Origin: Nostoc sp. TCL26-01
GTDB lineage: Bacteria; Cyanobacteriota; Cyanobacteriia; Cyanobacteriales; Nostocaceae
Length of the DNA stretch: 64,000 nucleotides
Reading direction: 5' to 3'
NCBI RefSeq assembly: GCF_013393945.1
Contig: NZ_CP040297.1
Span: forward strand, 2,806,804 to 2,870,803
The position numbers and the translations under genes were made by a program. Numbering within the stretch: the stretch's first letter is position 1; the number at the start of each line of letters is the position of its first letter. The notes beneath the pieces are model-generated. The model ran no database searches, was not told the DNA's origin, and saw only the letters and a list, made by a program, of their open reading frames with translations. This document shows, piece by piece, positions 55,270 through 63,485 of the stretch.

Positions 55270-55782
55270 ATGAACATCAGAATTGGTAACGGCTACGACA
55301 TACATCGATTGGTGAGCGATCGCGCTTTGATTTTGGGTGGCGTTCAAATTCCCCATGAACTCGGTTTATTGGGACATAGTGATGCAGATGTACTAACACA
55401 CGCCATCATGGATGCCATGCTAGGGGCATTATCTCTGGGTGATATTGGTCATTATTTTCCCCCTACTGATCCCCAATGGGCAGGAGCAGATAGTTTAGTT
55501 TTGTTAAATCAAGTACACCAGTTAATTCTTGCCCAAGGTTGGCAGATAGGTAATATTGACTCGGTAGTAGTAGCAGAACGTCCCAAATTGAAACCGCATA
55601 TTAAAACAATGCGTGATAAATTAGCAACTGTTTTAGGATTACAACCAAATCAAATTGGGATCAAAGCCACCACCAACGAAAAACTAGGGCCAGTGGGGAG
55701 GGAAGAAGGTATCTGTGCTTATGCTGTTGTCTTGTTAGTGATGAGTGCTGTTAGCGGAAGCGGGGCGTTTAGCCCGTGCTGA
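55270..55782 (+). CDS. ispF: 2-C-methyl-D-erythritol 2,4-cyclodiphosphate synthase
   Basis: 170 residues from ATG 55270. MEP-pathway enzyme forming the cyclic diphosphate for isoprenoids. Signatures: [11 protein letters not shown] (metal D and H), [35 protein letters not shown] and [25 protein letters not shown]. The family normally stops just after this; here the last dozen residues ([12 protein letters not shown]) are encoded by R1 repeat copy 4, which supplies the stop codon. The start codon lies at the end of an STRR array. The catalytic core is complete. Confidence 0.95.
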   Translation: MNIRIGNGYDIHRLVSDRALILGGVQIPHELGLLGHSDADVLTHAIMDAMLGALSLGDIGHYFPPTDPQWAGADSLVLLNQVHQLILAQGWQIGNIDSVVVAERPKLKPHIKTMRDKLATVLGLQPNQIGIKATTNEKLGPVGREEGICAYAVVLLVMSAVSGSGAFSPC

Positions 55783-55784
55783 GT
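55745..55784 (+). repeat. Dispersed repeat R1, copy 4 (forms the 3' end of ispF)
   Basis: Same unit as copy 3. The TGA of its GTGCTGAGT is the ispF stop codon. Confidence 0.8.
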
Positions 55785-55814
55785 GCTGAGTGAGGGGTGT
55801 GAACAGTGAACAGT

Positions 55815-55950
55815 GAACGTTTATTAACTGGTAACTGATAACTGATAACTGGTAACTGATTTGGGGAGTGAGGGAGTGCTGTTAGCGGTAGCGGGGCGAT
55901 GAGCCGCGTGCTGAGTAGTGACTAATGACTAATGACTATTGACTATTAAC
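55815..55950. repeat. Mixed tandem repeats and R1 copy 5
   Basis: TAACTGG/TAACTGA heptamers (about 55825-55860), a diverged R1 copy at 55876-55916 (GGGGCGATGAGCCGCG in place of GGGGCGTTTAGCCCG, keeping a fold), then TAATGAC/TATTGAC heptamers. Confidence 0.75.
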
Positions 55951-56026
55951 CAACTTGCTTCCTAGCTTTCATTCGTCAATAGTTATGATAGAAATTAACA
56001 ATATCTTTAACTAAGTAAATAAAGCT

Positions 56027-56494
56027 ATGTTAGCTAATAATTTACAGAATGTAGAGCTTCCTGATTTTATCGCCTTAGATAAAGAAGGGCAAATTATTCT
56101 TGCAGCTGAAGTTAAAGGGTTTCCATTCACTTTCCAAGACAATAAAACAAAAGAGTATGCCATTTTGCGGCTTATTGATTATTTACAAACAGCAAAAACG
56201 CTGATCCCATTTGTTATGCTGATTGACGTAGAAAATATCTTAATTTTTAAATGGGATGGTAAAGATTTGTCACAACCAGTTATTAGCTTGAATACTGCCA
56301 ATGTACTCAGGGAGTATGAACCAGAATTTAGCAATACACCCATATATAATCTTTATTTGATAGGTCTAACAGAAGCTTGGTTACGGGATTTAGCGTATCA
56401 TTGGAAATCTGAATTCCCTCCATTCAAGAAAGAAATGGCAATAATTGGTTTATTGCAACTCTTAGAAAATGGCACAACTCATATTTATTCATGA
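56027..56494 (+). CDS. PD-(D/E)XK nuclease-like protein of unknown function
   Basis: 155 residues. The pattern LPDFIALDKEGQIILAAEVKG has P12-D13 and E28-V-K30 at the spacing of a PD-(D/E)XK catalytic core, with a predicted strand-helix-strand after it (FVMLIDVENILIFKWDG). The C-terminal half is helical (YLIGLTEAWLRDLAYHWKSEFPPFKKEMAIIGLLQLLENG). The gene starts six bases before a PIN-like gene and they look like one unit. The exact family is not recognised; it could be a restriction-like or regulatory nuclease. Confidence 0.6.
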   Translation: MLANNLQNVELPDFIALDKEGQIILAAEVKGFPFTFQDNKTKEYAILRLIDYLQTAKTLIPFVMLIDVENILIFKWDGKDLSQPVISLNTANVLREYEPEFSNTPIYNLYLIGLTEAWLRDLAYHWKSEFPPFKKEMAIIGLLQLLENGTTHIYS

Positions 56495-56500
56495 TAAATA

Positions 56501-57100
56501 GTGATAATTTATGTTGAAACTAATTTCTTAATAGGTATTGCTAAAGGGCAAGATACGCAAGGACAACAGTTATTGCAAAACTTACCTTTATCCTTACATT
56601 TAGTAGTACCAAGTATTTGTTTTGTCGAATCATTAATAACATTAGATCAAGGAGAAAAATATAATCTTGATTTTCTACATAAGTTAGATATACAGATTAA
56701 TGAATCAGAACGAGATAATTCAGTTAAGTCTCGGCTATTACTTTATCAACTAGAGCAATCAAGAACTTGCTTTTTGGAACGAAATAATGAAGTTAAGGAG
56801 CGTTTTTACATAACATTTAATCAACTTATAGAGAAAGCGAAAATGATTACATTCACGCCTGAAATATTTCAAGAAAGCTTTGGAAGAAGTATTCTGGAAA
56901 AGCATCTGATGGATAAATTAATTTTAGAGTGCATAATTCATCATGCACGCTTACATCCTCATGAAATAAAATGCTTTTTAAGTAGTAATTCTCATGAGTT
57001 TCGTAAACGAGAAGTATCAGAAGTATTACAAGATCATAATATTCAATACTTCCATAAAACTCAAAACTTCCTTGGCTGGCTCAATTCTCAGCCAAATTAA
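56501..57100 (+). CDS. PIN-like protein of unknown function
   Basis: 199 residues with GTG start, six bases after the previous stop. MIIYVETNFLIGIAKG has the PIN strand with the first acidic residue as E6 instead of D; later VVPSICFVESLITL supplies the second acidic site, LMDKLILECIIHHARLH the third, and CFLSSNSHEF the last strand. At 199 residues it is longer than VapC toxins, with a helical insert (about 60-120). Partnered with the PD-(D/E)XK-like gene. Function unproved. Confidence 0.6.
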   Translation: MIIYVETNFLIGIAKGQDTQGQQLLQNLPLSLHLVVPSICFVESLITLDQGEKYNLDFLHKLDIQINESERDNSVKSRLLLYQLEQSRTCFLERNNEVKERFYITFNQLIEKAKMITFTPEIFQESFGRSILEKHLMDKLILECIIHHARLHPHEIKCFLSSNSHEFRKREVSEVLQDHNIQYFHKTQNFLGWLNSQPN

Positions 57101-57136
57101 ATTTACTAGTCATGTATTGAAAATATACAATCTATC

Positions 57137-58909
57137 ATGAAAACTTTTGCAAAAATCAAGCATATTTGGTTGTTAATCGCATTGCTAATAACAGCAGTGA
57201 CTGTTGCGGCTTGTAATCCAGACAATTTTAAAAGCTCGGCTGCACAAGTCCCCCAAGTAGTTACAAGTATCCTCAGCGATCCTAAGACTTTTAATTTTCC
57301 GCTTAATTCAGAATCTCCTAATGTTTTTGGGTTGATTTATGAAGGTTTAATTACTGAAAATTATGACACTGGCGGTATTGATCCAGCTTTGGCAGAATCT
57401 TGGGAAATTTCTGATGATAAATTAAAAATTGTTTTTACTTTGCGTGATGGTTTGAAATGGTCTGATGGACAACCATTAACAGTAGATGATGTAGTCTTTA
57501 CTTACAATGACATTTACTTTAATAAAGACATTCCTACAGATGTTCGAGATGTGATGCGAATTGGTGAGAGTGGTAAATTGCCAACTGTGAGAAAAGTTGA
57601 TAATCGCCGGGTTGAGTTTACTGTACCAGAACCATTTGCGCCATTTTTACGCAGTGCTACAGGATACCCAATTTTACCAGCCCATACATTACGGGAATCA
57701 ATCACCACGAAAGATTCTGAAGGTAAACCGAAGTTTTTACAAAAATGGGGTGTTGATACACCACCAGAGCAAATTGTTGTTAATGGTTTATATAAATTAG
57801 AGCGTTATGACACCAGTGAACGGGTAGTATTTCGGCGTAATCCCTATTACTGGCGTAAAGGGCCAAAAGGCGAAGCTCAACCTTATATTGAAAGAATAGT
57901 TTGGCAAATTGTCGAATCTACAGATACAGCTTTACTACAATTCCGTTCTACTGGTTTAGATACTATTGCAGTATCACCAGACTATTTCTCTTTATTGAAG
58001 GTGCAAGAAAAGCAAGGTAATTTCAAAATATACAATGGTGGGCCGGCTGCGGGTACGACTTTTATACTGTTTAATTTAAATAAGGGTCGAAGAGACGGTA
58101 AGCCACTGATTAATCCAGTTAAATCTCGTTGGTTTAATACTTTAGAATTTCGCCAAGCTGTAGCTTATGCTATTGACAGGCAAACGATGATTAATAATAC
58201 TTATCGTGGTTTGGGTCAAACGCAAAATTCCCCCATTTCTGTGCAAAGTCCTTATTATCTTTCACCCAAGGAAGGATTAAAAGTATACGATTATAATCTG
58301 GAAAAAGCCAAGCAATTATTACTCAAGGCTGGCTTTAAATATAATGCTCAGAATCAGTTATTAGACTCTGACGGTAATCGTGTTCGGTTTACTTTGTTAA
58401 CGAATGCTGGTAACAAGATTAGGGAAGCTATAGGTTCACAAGTTAAACAAGACTTGAGTAAAATTGGCATTCAAGTTGATTTTACACCTTTGGCATGGAA
58501 TACTTATACAGACAAGCTTTCTAACACTTTAGATTGGGAAGCTTCTATGTTAGGTTTGACTGGTGGTTTGGAACCAAATGATGGTGCTAACGTGTGGAAT
58601 CCTGAAGGTGGATTACATATGTTTAATCAAAAACCCCAAGCAGGACAAAAACCTATTGAAGGTTGGGAAGTAGCACCTTGGGAAGCAAAAATTGGTCAAC
58701 TTTATATTCAAGCGGCCAGAGAATTAGATGAGGCTAAACGCAAAGCAATTTACGCGGAAACTCAACGCATCACGCAGGAAAATTTACCATTTATCTATTT
58801 GGTGAATCCTTATGCCTTATCGGCTGTACGCGATCGCTTTGAGGGTATCAGATTTTCAGCATTAGGCGGCGCATTCTGGAATTTGTATGAAATCAAAATT
58901 GTGAAGTAG
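57137..58909 (+). CDS. Family 5 (peptide/nickel) ABC substrate-binding lipoprotein
   Basis: 590 residues. Signal peptide with lipobox TVAAC at about residue 26. Family pattern: VTSILSDPKTFNFPLNSESPNVFGLIYEGLI, LAESWEISDDKLKIVFTLRDGLKWSDGQPLTVDDVVFTYNDI, EFRQAVAYAIDRQTMINNTYRGLG and YAETQRITQENLPFIYLVNPYALSAVRDRFEGI. It would bring oligopeptides (or another ligand) to a permease that is not encoded nearby. larB follows after an array. Confidence 0.9.
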   Translation: MKTFAKIKHIWLLIALLITAVTVAACNPDNFKSSAAQVPQVVTSILSDPKTFNFPLNSESPNVFGLIYEGLITENYDTGGIDPALAESWEISDDKLKIVFTLRDGLKWSDGQPLTVDDVVFTYNDIYFNKDIPTDVRDVMRIGESGKLPTVRKVDNRRVEFTVPEPFAPFLRSATGYPILPAHTLRESITTKDSEGKPKFLQKWGVDTPPEQIVVNGLYKLERYDTSERVVFRRNPYYWRKGPKGEAQPYIERIVWQIVESTDTALLQFRSTGLDTIAVSPDYFSLLKVQEKQGNFKIYNGGPAAGTTFILFNLNKGRRDGKPLINPVKSRWFNTLEFRQAVAYAIDRQTMINNTYRGLGQTQNSPISVQSPYYLSPKEGLKVYDYNLEKAKQLLLKAGFKYNAQNQLLDSDGNRVRFTLLTNAGNKIREAIGSQVKQDLSKIGIQVDFTPLAWNTYTDKLSNTLDWEASMLGLTGGLEPNDGANVWNPEGGLHMFNQKPQAGQKPIEGWEVAPWEAKIGQLYIQAARELDEAKRKAIYAETQRITQENLPFIYLVNPYALSAVRDRFEGIRFSALGGAFWNLYEIKIVK

Positions 58910-58990
58910 TCATTGGTCAATAGTCAATAGTCATTGGTCATTGGTCACTACTCATCACTCCCTCACTCAGCACTCCTTCACTCCCTACAA
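58909..58990. repeat. STRR heptamers and CTCACTCC octamers before larB
   Basis: GTCATTG/GTCAATA heptamers then CTCACTCC units fill the gap between the binding-protein gene and larB. Confidence 0.75.
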
Positions 58991-58994
58991 TACT

Positions 58995-59771
58995 GTGACT
59001 CAACCTGAAGTTTTGCGATCGCTCCTAGAAGCGGTCGCCAATGGTAAAGTTAGCCCAGAAGTGGCATTAGACTCACTCAAAGACTTAGCTTATGAATCTG
59101 TGGGTGATTTTGCCAAAATTGATCACCATCGCCAGTTAAGAACTGGTTTCCCGGAAGTGATTTGGGGACAGGGTAAAACACCCGAACAGATTCAGCAAAT
59201 CATGGAGGTCATGCGTCAGCGTAATTCGGTGGTGATGGCTACCCGCATCGAACCAGCAGTCTATGCTTTACTGCAATCAAAAGTTAGAGGTTTGCATTAC
59301 TACGAAATGGCACGAATTTGTGCTATTAGACCCTCAGAAATTGACCCACAGTTTACAGGAATTATTAGTATTGTTTCTGCCGGTACGGCTGACTTACCAG
59401 TTGCGGAGGAAGCCGCAGTCACAGCCGAACTATCTGGTTTTCGGGTGCAGCGTCTCTGGGATGTCGGTGTTGCTGGGATTCATCGTTTGTTGAGTAATCG
59501 CCATCTGATTGAGTCAGCATCAGTGTTGATTGTTGTGGCTGGGATGGAAGGTGCTTTACCTAGTGTTGTGGCTGGTTTGGCTGATTGTCCTGTGATTGCT
59601 GTCCCTACCAGCGTCGGTTATGGGGCAAGTTTTGGTGGGTTAGCACCACTATTGACAATGTTGAACTCTTGTGCTGCTGGGGTGGGAGTAGTAAATATTG
59701 ATAACGGTTTTGGTGCAGCAGTCTTGGCGGGGCAAATTTTGCGTACAGCCGAGAAATTGCGGATGGCATAA
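58995..59771 (+). CDS. larB: Nickel pincer cofactor biosynthesis protein LarB
   Basis: 258 residues from GTG 58995; the frame is open to 58941, but that part reads through the tandem array and is not protein-like. LarB carboxylates nicotinic acid adenine dinucleotide in pincer-cofactor synthesis. The N-terminal helices (EVLRSLLEAVANGKVSPEVALDSLKDLAYESVGDFAKIDHHRQLRTGFPEVIWGQGKTPEQI) lead to a PurE-like domain (GIISIVSAGTADLPVAEEAAVTAELSG, VWDVGVAGIHR-like, VVAGMEGALPSVVAGLADCPVIAVPTSVGYG). larC and larE are not in the window. Confidence 0.9.
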   Translation: MTQPEVLRSLLEAVANGKVSPEVALDSLKDLAYESVGDFAKIDHHRQLRTGFPEVIWGQGKTPEQIQQIMEVMRQRNSVVMATRIEPAVYALLQSKVRGLHYYEMARICAIRPSEIDPQFTGIISIVSAGTADLPVAEEAAVTAELSGFRVQRLWDVGVAGIHRLLSNRHLIESASVLIVVAGMEGALPSVVAGLADCPVIAVPTSVGYGASFGGLAPLLTMLNSCAAGVGVVNIDNGFGAAVLAGQILRTAEKLRMA

Positions 59772-59888
59772 CGAAAATATTGGGTTATGACATCAAGGGG
59801 ACTGGGGATTGGGTATTGGGGATTGGGTATTAGGAAAACTCTTTTCTAGTCTCTAGCCTCTAGCCTCTCACTTAATTCATGACTCAAG

Positions 59889-60095
59889 ATGAACTACTTT
59901 AATGATTTGATATCTCAGGCTTTGGGAAATTTACCTGTGAATTCAATCGTCTTAGCACAGAATATCACCAACCCTGACGTTGTTGGTCAGATGGCTAAAA
60001 CGTGGAATCACTTTGTTCAGACAGGCCAAATCTGGGCGCTGTTGATTGGTTTAGTCATTGGTTATATATTTCGGAATCTGACTAAGTACGGTTGA
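59889..60095 (+). CDS. Small membrane protein conserved-looking, unknown function
   Basis: 68 residues. MNYFNDLISQALGNLPVNSIVLAQNITNPDVVGQMAKTWNHF, then one membrane helix (IWALLIGLVIGYIFRNLTKYG). The closing GYIFRNLTKYG with a basic cytoplasmic end suggests a thylakoid or plasma-membrane protein. Family not recognised. It starts within a spacer rich in GGGGATT units and precedes argH. Confidence 0.6.
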   Translation: MNYFNDLISQALGNLPVNSIVLAQNITNPDVVGQMAKTWNHFVQTGQIWALLIGLVIGYIFRNLTKYG

Positions 60096-60243
60096 CAAGG
60101 GGAGGGAGTAGGGGGTACGGAGTAGGGAGTGGGGAGAAAGAGACCAGGGGAAGCAAGGGGAGCAGGGGGAGAAATTAAATCTAGCACCCAATCCCCAATC
60201 CCCAGTACCCAATCCCCAATCCCCAGTACCCAATCCCCTTATT
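60096..60243. repeat. G-rich and CCCCAAT/CCCCAGTA tandem repeats
   Basis: GGGGAGTA-like units then CCCAATCCCCAATCCCCAGTA repeated. It ends a few bases before the argH start. Similar GGGGATT units precede the small membrane protein gene (about 59800-59835). Confidence 0.7.
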
Positions 60244-60247
60244 ATCT

Positions 60248-61633
60248 ATGACCGAAAAACCAACTTGGAGTCAGCGATTTGAATCGGCGTTACATCCGGC
60301 GATCGCTCGTTTTAATGCCAGTATAAATTTTGATATAGAATTAATCGAGTATGACATTACAGGTTCTCAAGCTCATGCCAAGATGTTGGCGCATACGGGG
60401 ATAATTTCGCCAGCTGAGGGAGAACAATTAGTCACAGGTTTAGAACAAATCCGTCAAGAATATCGCCAAGGTGAATTTCAACCAGGTGTTGATGCAGAAG
60501 ATGTTCACTTTGCTGTAGAACGGCGCTTGACAGAAATTGTTGGTGATGTAGGGAAAAAACTGCACACAGCGCGATCGCGTAATGACCAAGTAGGTACAGA
60601 TACTAGACTTTATCTACGTGATCAAATCCAGCAAATTCAGAATTACCTACGGGATTTTCAACGGGCATTATTAGATATAGCTGAAAAAAACGTAGAAACA
60701 TTAATTCCTGGTTACACCCATTTACAACGCGCTCAACCTGTGAGTTTAGCTCATCATTTGTTAGCTTACTTCCAAATGGCACAACGGGATTGGGAACGTT
60801 TAGGAGATGTTTCTCGCCGAGTAAATATTTCCCCCTTGGGTTGTGGTGCTTTAGCGGGTACTACCTTCCCGATTGATCGTCATTACACAGCCCAGTTGTT
60901 AGATTTTGCCAGTATTTACGAGAATAGCTTAGATGGTGTGAGCGATCGCGATTTTGCGATCGAATTTTTGTCGGCAGCTAGTATCATCATGGTTCACCTC
61001 AGTCGCTTATCTGAGGAAATTATTCTTTGGGCTTCTGAAGAATTTCGATTTGTCACCCTCAAAGATAGCTGTGCAACTGGTTCTAGCATTATGCCTCAAA
61101 AGAAAAACCCTGATGTACCCGAATTAGTCAGAGGCAAAACTGGGCGGGTGTTTGGTCATCTCCAGGCAATATTGGTAATCATGAAAGGATTACCCCTGGC
61201 GTATAACAAAGACTTGCAAGAAGACAAAGAAGGTTTATTTGACAGCGTTAACACAGTCAAAGCTTGTCTGGAAGCAATGACAATTTTGTTGGAACAGGGT
61301 TTAGAATTTCGCACCCAGCGTTTAGCACAAGCAGTCACAGAAGACTTTTCTAACGCCACAGATGTGGCTGATTATCTCGCAGCGCGGGGTGTCCCTTTCC
61401 GCGAAGCTTATAACCTTGTAGGTAAAGTCGTCAAAACTAGCATTGCTGCCGGTAAACTCCTCAAAGATTTGACAATAGAAGAATGGCAACAAATCCACCC
61501 AGCATTTACTAATGATATCTACGAAGCCATCTCACCTCGCCAAGTCGTAGCCGCCCGCAACAGTCACGGTGGTACAGGTTTTGCTCAAATCAGCAAAGCA
61601 CTCTTAGTAGCTAGGAGGCAAATTGGGGAATAG
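60248..61633 (+). CDS. argH: Argininosuccinate lyase
   Basis: 461 residues. Last step of arginine synthesis, splitting argininosuccinate to arginine and fumarate. Seen: [66 protein letters not shown] and the fumarase/ASL signature [12 protein letters not shown] with the catalytic serine loop (about residue 279-290). Arginine is one of the two building blocks of the cyanophycin made by cphA in this window. Downstream lies a repeat array, not a terminator for this strand. Confidence 0.97.
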   Translation: MTEKPTWSQRFESALHPAIARFNASINFDIELIEYDITGSQAHAKMLAHTGIISPAEGEQLVTGLEQIRQEYRQGEFQPGVDAEDVHFAVERRLTEIVGDVGKKLHTARSRNDQVGTDTRLYLRDQIQQIQNYLRDFQRALLDIAEKNVETLIPGYTHLQRAQPVSLAHHLLAYFQMAQRDWERLGDVSRRVNISPLGCGALAGTTFPIDRHYTAQLLDFASIYENSLDGVSDRDFAIEFLSAASIIMVHLSRLSEEIILWASEEFRFVTLKDSCATGSSIMPQKKNPDVPELVRGKTGRVFGHLQAILVIMKGLPLAYNKDLQEDKEGLFDSVNTVKACLEAMTILLEQGLEFRTQRLAQAVTEDFSNATDVADYLAARGVPFREAYNLVGKVVKTSIAAGKLLKDLTIEEWQQIHPAFTNDIYEAISPRQVVAARNSHGGTGFAQISKALLVARRQIGE

Positions 61634-61775
61634 TCAATGGTCAATAGTCAATAGTCATTAGTCAATAGTCATTAGTTATTAGTCATTAGTCATTACCAAT
61701 AGCAATTCTTATTCCCTCACTCCCTCACTCCCTCACTCCCTCACTCCCTCACTCCCCCACTCCCTCACTTACTCA
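61634..61775. repeat. STRR heptamers and six or more CCTCACTC octamers
   Basis: GTCAATA/GTCATTA heptamers then an uninterrupted CTCACTCC run, between convergent genes. Confidence 0.85.
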
Positions 61776-61814
61776 GCACTCAGCACTCATTATCCCTACC
61801 CTAAAAACAAAACT

Positions 61815-61836
61815 AGGGCGTACAAAAGTACGCCCT
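61815..61836 (-). terminator. Terminator of the small basic-protein gene
   Basis: AGGGCGTAC-AAAA-GTACGCCCT, 9-bp arms. On the minus strand it is followed by AGTTTTGTTTTTAG, giving a T-rich tail, and it lies about 42 bases past the stop at 61879. Confidence 0.85.
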
Positions 61837-61878
61837 GAAAAAGAAAACACTTAAAAAATCAGAATTTAAGTAGGCAAA

Positions 61879-62043
61879 TTATTCAGCATCAATTGCTGCT
61901 GCGCCTTCGTCTTCCTCATTTTTGGGTGGTCTTTGTTGGAATCTTCTTTGCATTCTGCCTGTAGTAGTCCGTTTACGAAACTTTCTGGCATACGCCTGGT
62001 TCCGTAGCGCCTTTTCTTTTTTCGGATTGCGGCGCTTTGCCAT
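61879..62043 (-). CDS. 54-residue basic protein with acidic tail, unknown function
   Basis: ATG at 62043 preceded by GAGGTGAAC (ribosome site), stop at 61881-61879. The product starts MAKRRNPKKEKALRNQAYARKFRKR, continues TTTGRMQRRFQQRPP and ends in an acidic tail NEEDEGAAAIDAE. The very basic N-terminal half looks like a ribosome- or nucleic-acid-binding small protein. It has its own terminator at 61815, which supports a real, single-gene transcript. Family name not known to me. Confidence 0.75.
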   Translation of the reverse strand: MAKRRNPKKEKALRNQAYARKFRKRTTTGRMQRRFQQRPPKNEEDEGAAAIDAE

Positions 62044-62889
62044 GTTCACCTCATTAAATAAACAACAAAAAGAGCAACTAGGCTTTTTGTAGACAATATC
62101 AGCTACTGATGTTATTGATAAAGCTTATGCCTAGTCTGAATTGTAAATACTTTGAACAGCATACTATACTATCGCACTTAATTTAGTTATGTCAATAGTT
62201 AATACTAAAGATACAGTCAGTAGCAAAGACAGATTCATGTGCTGCCGATTGAGCAAACAGTTAGATGGCTGGAAGCTGGCGCTCTAACTTTTCAAGACGG
62301 GGACGGGGCATAAGGCTCAAACATTCGCCAAGCAATACAGTTTGGTACGGTAAAAAATATATTTTACGTTGTCATTTAGTAATGAGCTAGAAATAATTTA
62401 GCTGTGCTAGTGATGAACTCTGCTTTGATAAGCATTGCCAGAGTTTTTTTATAATAGGTATAAGTTTTAATAGAGTTGATGACTGCATATTAAAAAAGGA
62501 TTTAGCCTATTTTATTTTTCTCTCTAAAACAATATCTGTGTATATCTCAATATAAAAAATTATTTAATAATTCAAAGTAAAAATTGATGTATGTTAAAAC
62601 TAGTATTTAATTTTTGCTAAAATCCAGTAAGCTTTTGCCTGCTTTATTTGCGGTTATCTCTAGATTGTTATCTGCTTCCTATCTCAGGCAATAAAATAAT
62701 TGGGATCAGTCAGACTGCGGTAACAAGAATCAAATTGGATTGCTATGTCATCTGAAAATCGTTAAAATATAGTATCTAAACACCAACACATCTGTATAAT
62801 GATGCAAAATTCAACTCTTGAGTGGTTGAGATTGTGTGAGTGGTGGGAATTAAAAAAATACAACATAGATATTCTAGAGATATTTTAGC
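62044..62889. other. 850-base region without a gene, holding an orphan terminator
   Basis: No convincing coding frame. The left part carries the promoter of the small basic protein gene. A terminator at 62416-62450 and hairpins upstream of it hint at a non-coding RNA (see findings). The rest (62460-62880) is AT-rich. Confidence 0.5.
62416..62450 (+). terminator. Rho-independent terminator without an upstream gene
   Basis: AACTCTG (62416-62422) pairs with CAGAGTT (62439-62445), followed by TTTTT. No plus-strand CDS lies upstream before the convergent minus-strand gene, so it may end a small RNA. Confidence 0.6.
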
Positions 62890-63384
62890 TTGAACGTTCT
62901 TGCTTTTTTTACGGCAACAGTCCAAACCACACGAGGCTTGTGGCGCATTGGACAAACGATACTGGGAATTATCTTCCGTCATCCAATTGCGGGAACCAGT
63001 ATCATCCCTATATTATCTGATGGCAGAATTGTACTAATTCGGCGGCGTGATGATGGACTATGGGCTTTGCCTGGGGGTATGGTAGACTGGGGCGAAGATA
63101 TTCCCAGTACAGTCCGCCGTGAGTTGATGGAGGAGACTGGGCTGGAGTTAACAAAAATTCGGCGTTTGGTGGGAGTTTATTCTTCACCAGATCGAGATCC
63201 CAGAATTCATTCAATTTGTGTTGTCGTTGAGGCAGAAGTGGAAGGAAAAATGGAAGTTCAGGATGCCTTAGAGGTAATAGAAATCCAAGCTTTTGCTCCC
63301 AGTTCTATCCCTCAAGAACCAATGTCTCATGACCATTATCGGCAGCTACAAGACTATTTAAATGGTTTGACAACTCTGGCGTAA
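62890..63384 (+). CDS. NUDIX hydrolase
   Basis: 164 residues with a TTG start; an in-frame TAG lies just upstream, so no longer form is possible. The NUDIX box is GGMVDWGEDIPSTVRRELMEETGLEL (G-x5-E-x7-REL-x-EE-x-G), complete. The N-terminal 30 residues (FFTATVQTTRGLWRIGQTILGIIFRHPI) are partly hydrophobic. NUDIX enzymes hydrolyse nucleoside diphosphates linked to another group; the substrate is unknown. The alpha/beta hydrolase gene follows after about 100 bases. Confidence 0.88.
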   Translation: MNVLAFFTATVQTTRGLWRIGQTILGIIFRHPIAGTSIIPILSDGRIVLIRRRDDGLWALPGGMVDWGEDIPSTVRRELMEETGLELTKIRRLVGVYSSPDRDPRIHSICVVVEAEVEGKMEVQDALEVIEIQAFAPSSIPQEPMSHDHYRQLQDYLNGLTTLA

Positions 63385-63485
63385 AAATATGTAAAATCTT
63401 AAGTTAAGATTAAAAGCTTTAAATGTAGTCTAAAAACTCTAGTTTAAAACTTAAAATCCGTAGAAGGTTATTGATCAAATTTAAT

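Noticed and set aside
58941..58994. Longer LarB start within the tandem array
   Set aside because: The extra 18 residues are translations of CTCACTCC-type repeats and are not LarB-like; GTG 58995 is preferred.
62220..62305. Short plus-strand peptide frame (VLPIEQTVRWLEAG...)
   Set aside because: Only about 24 codons, no ribosome site, and the region has hairpins better explained by an RNA.
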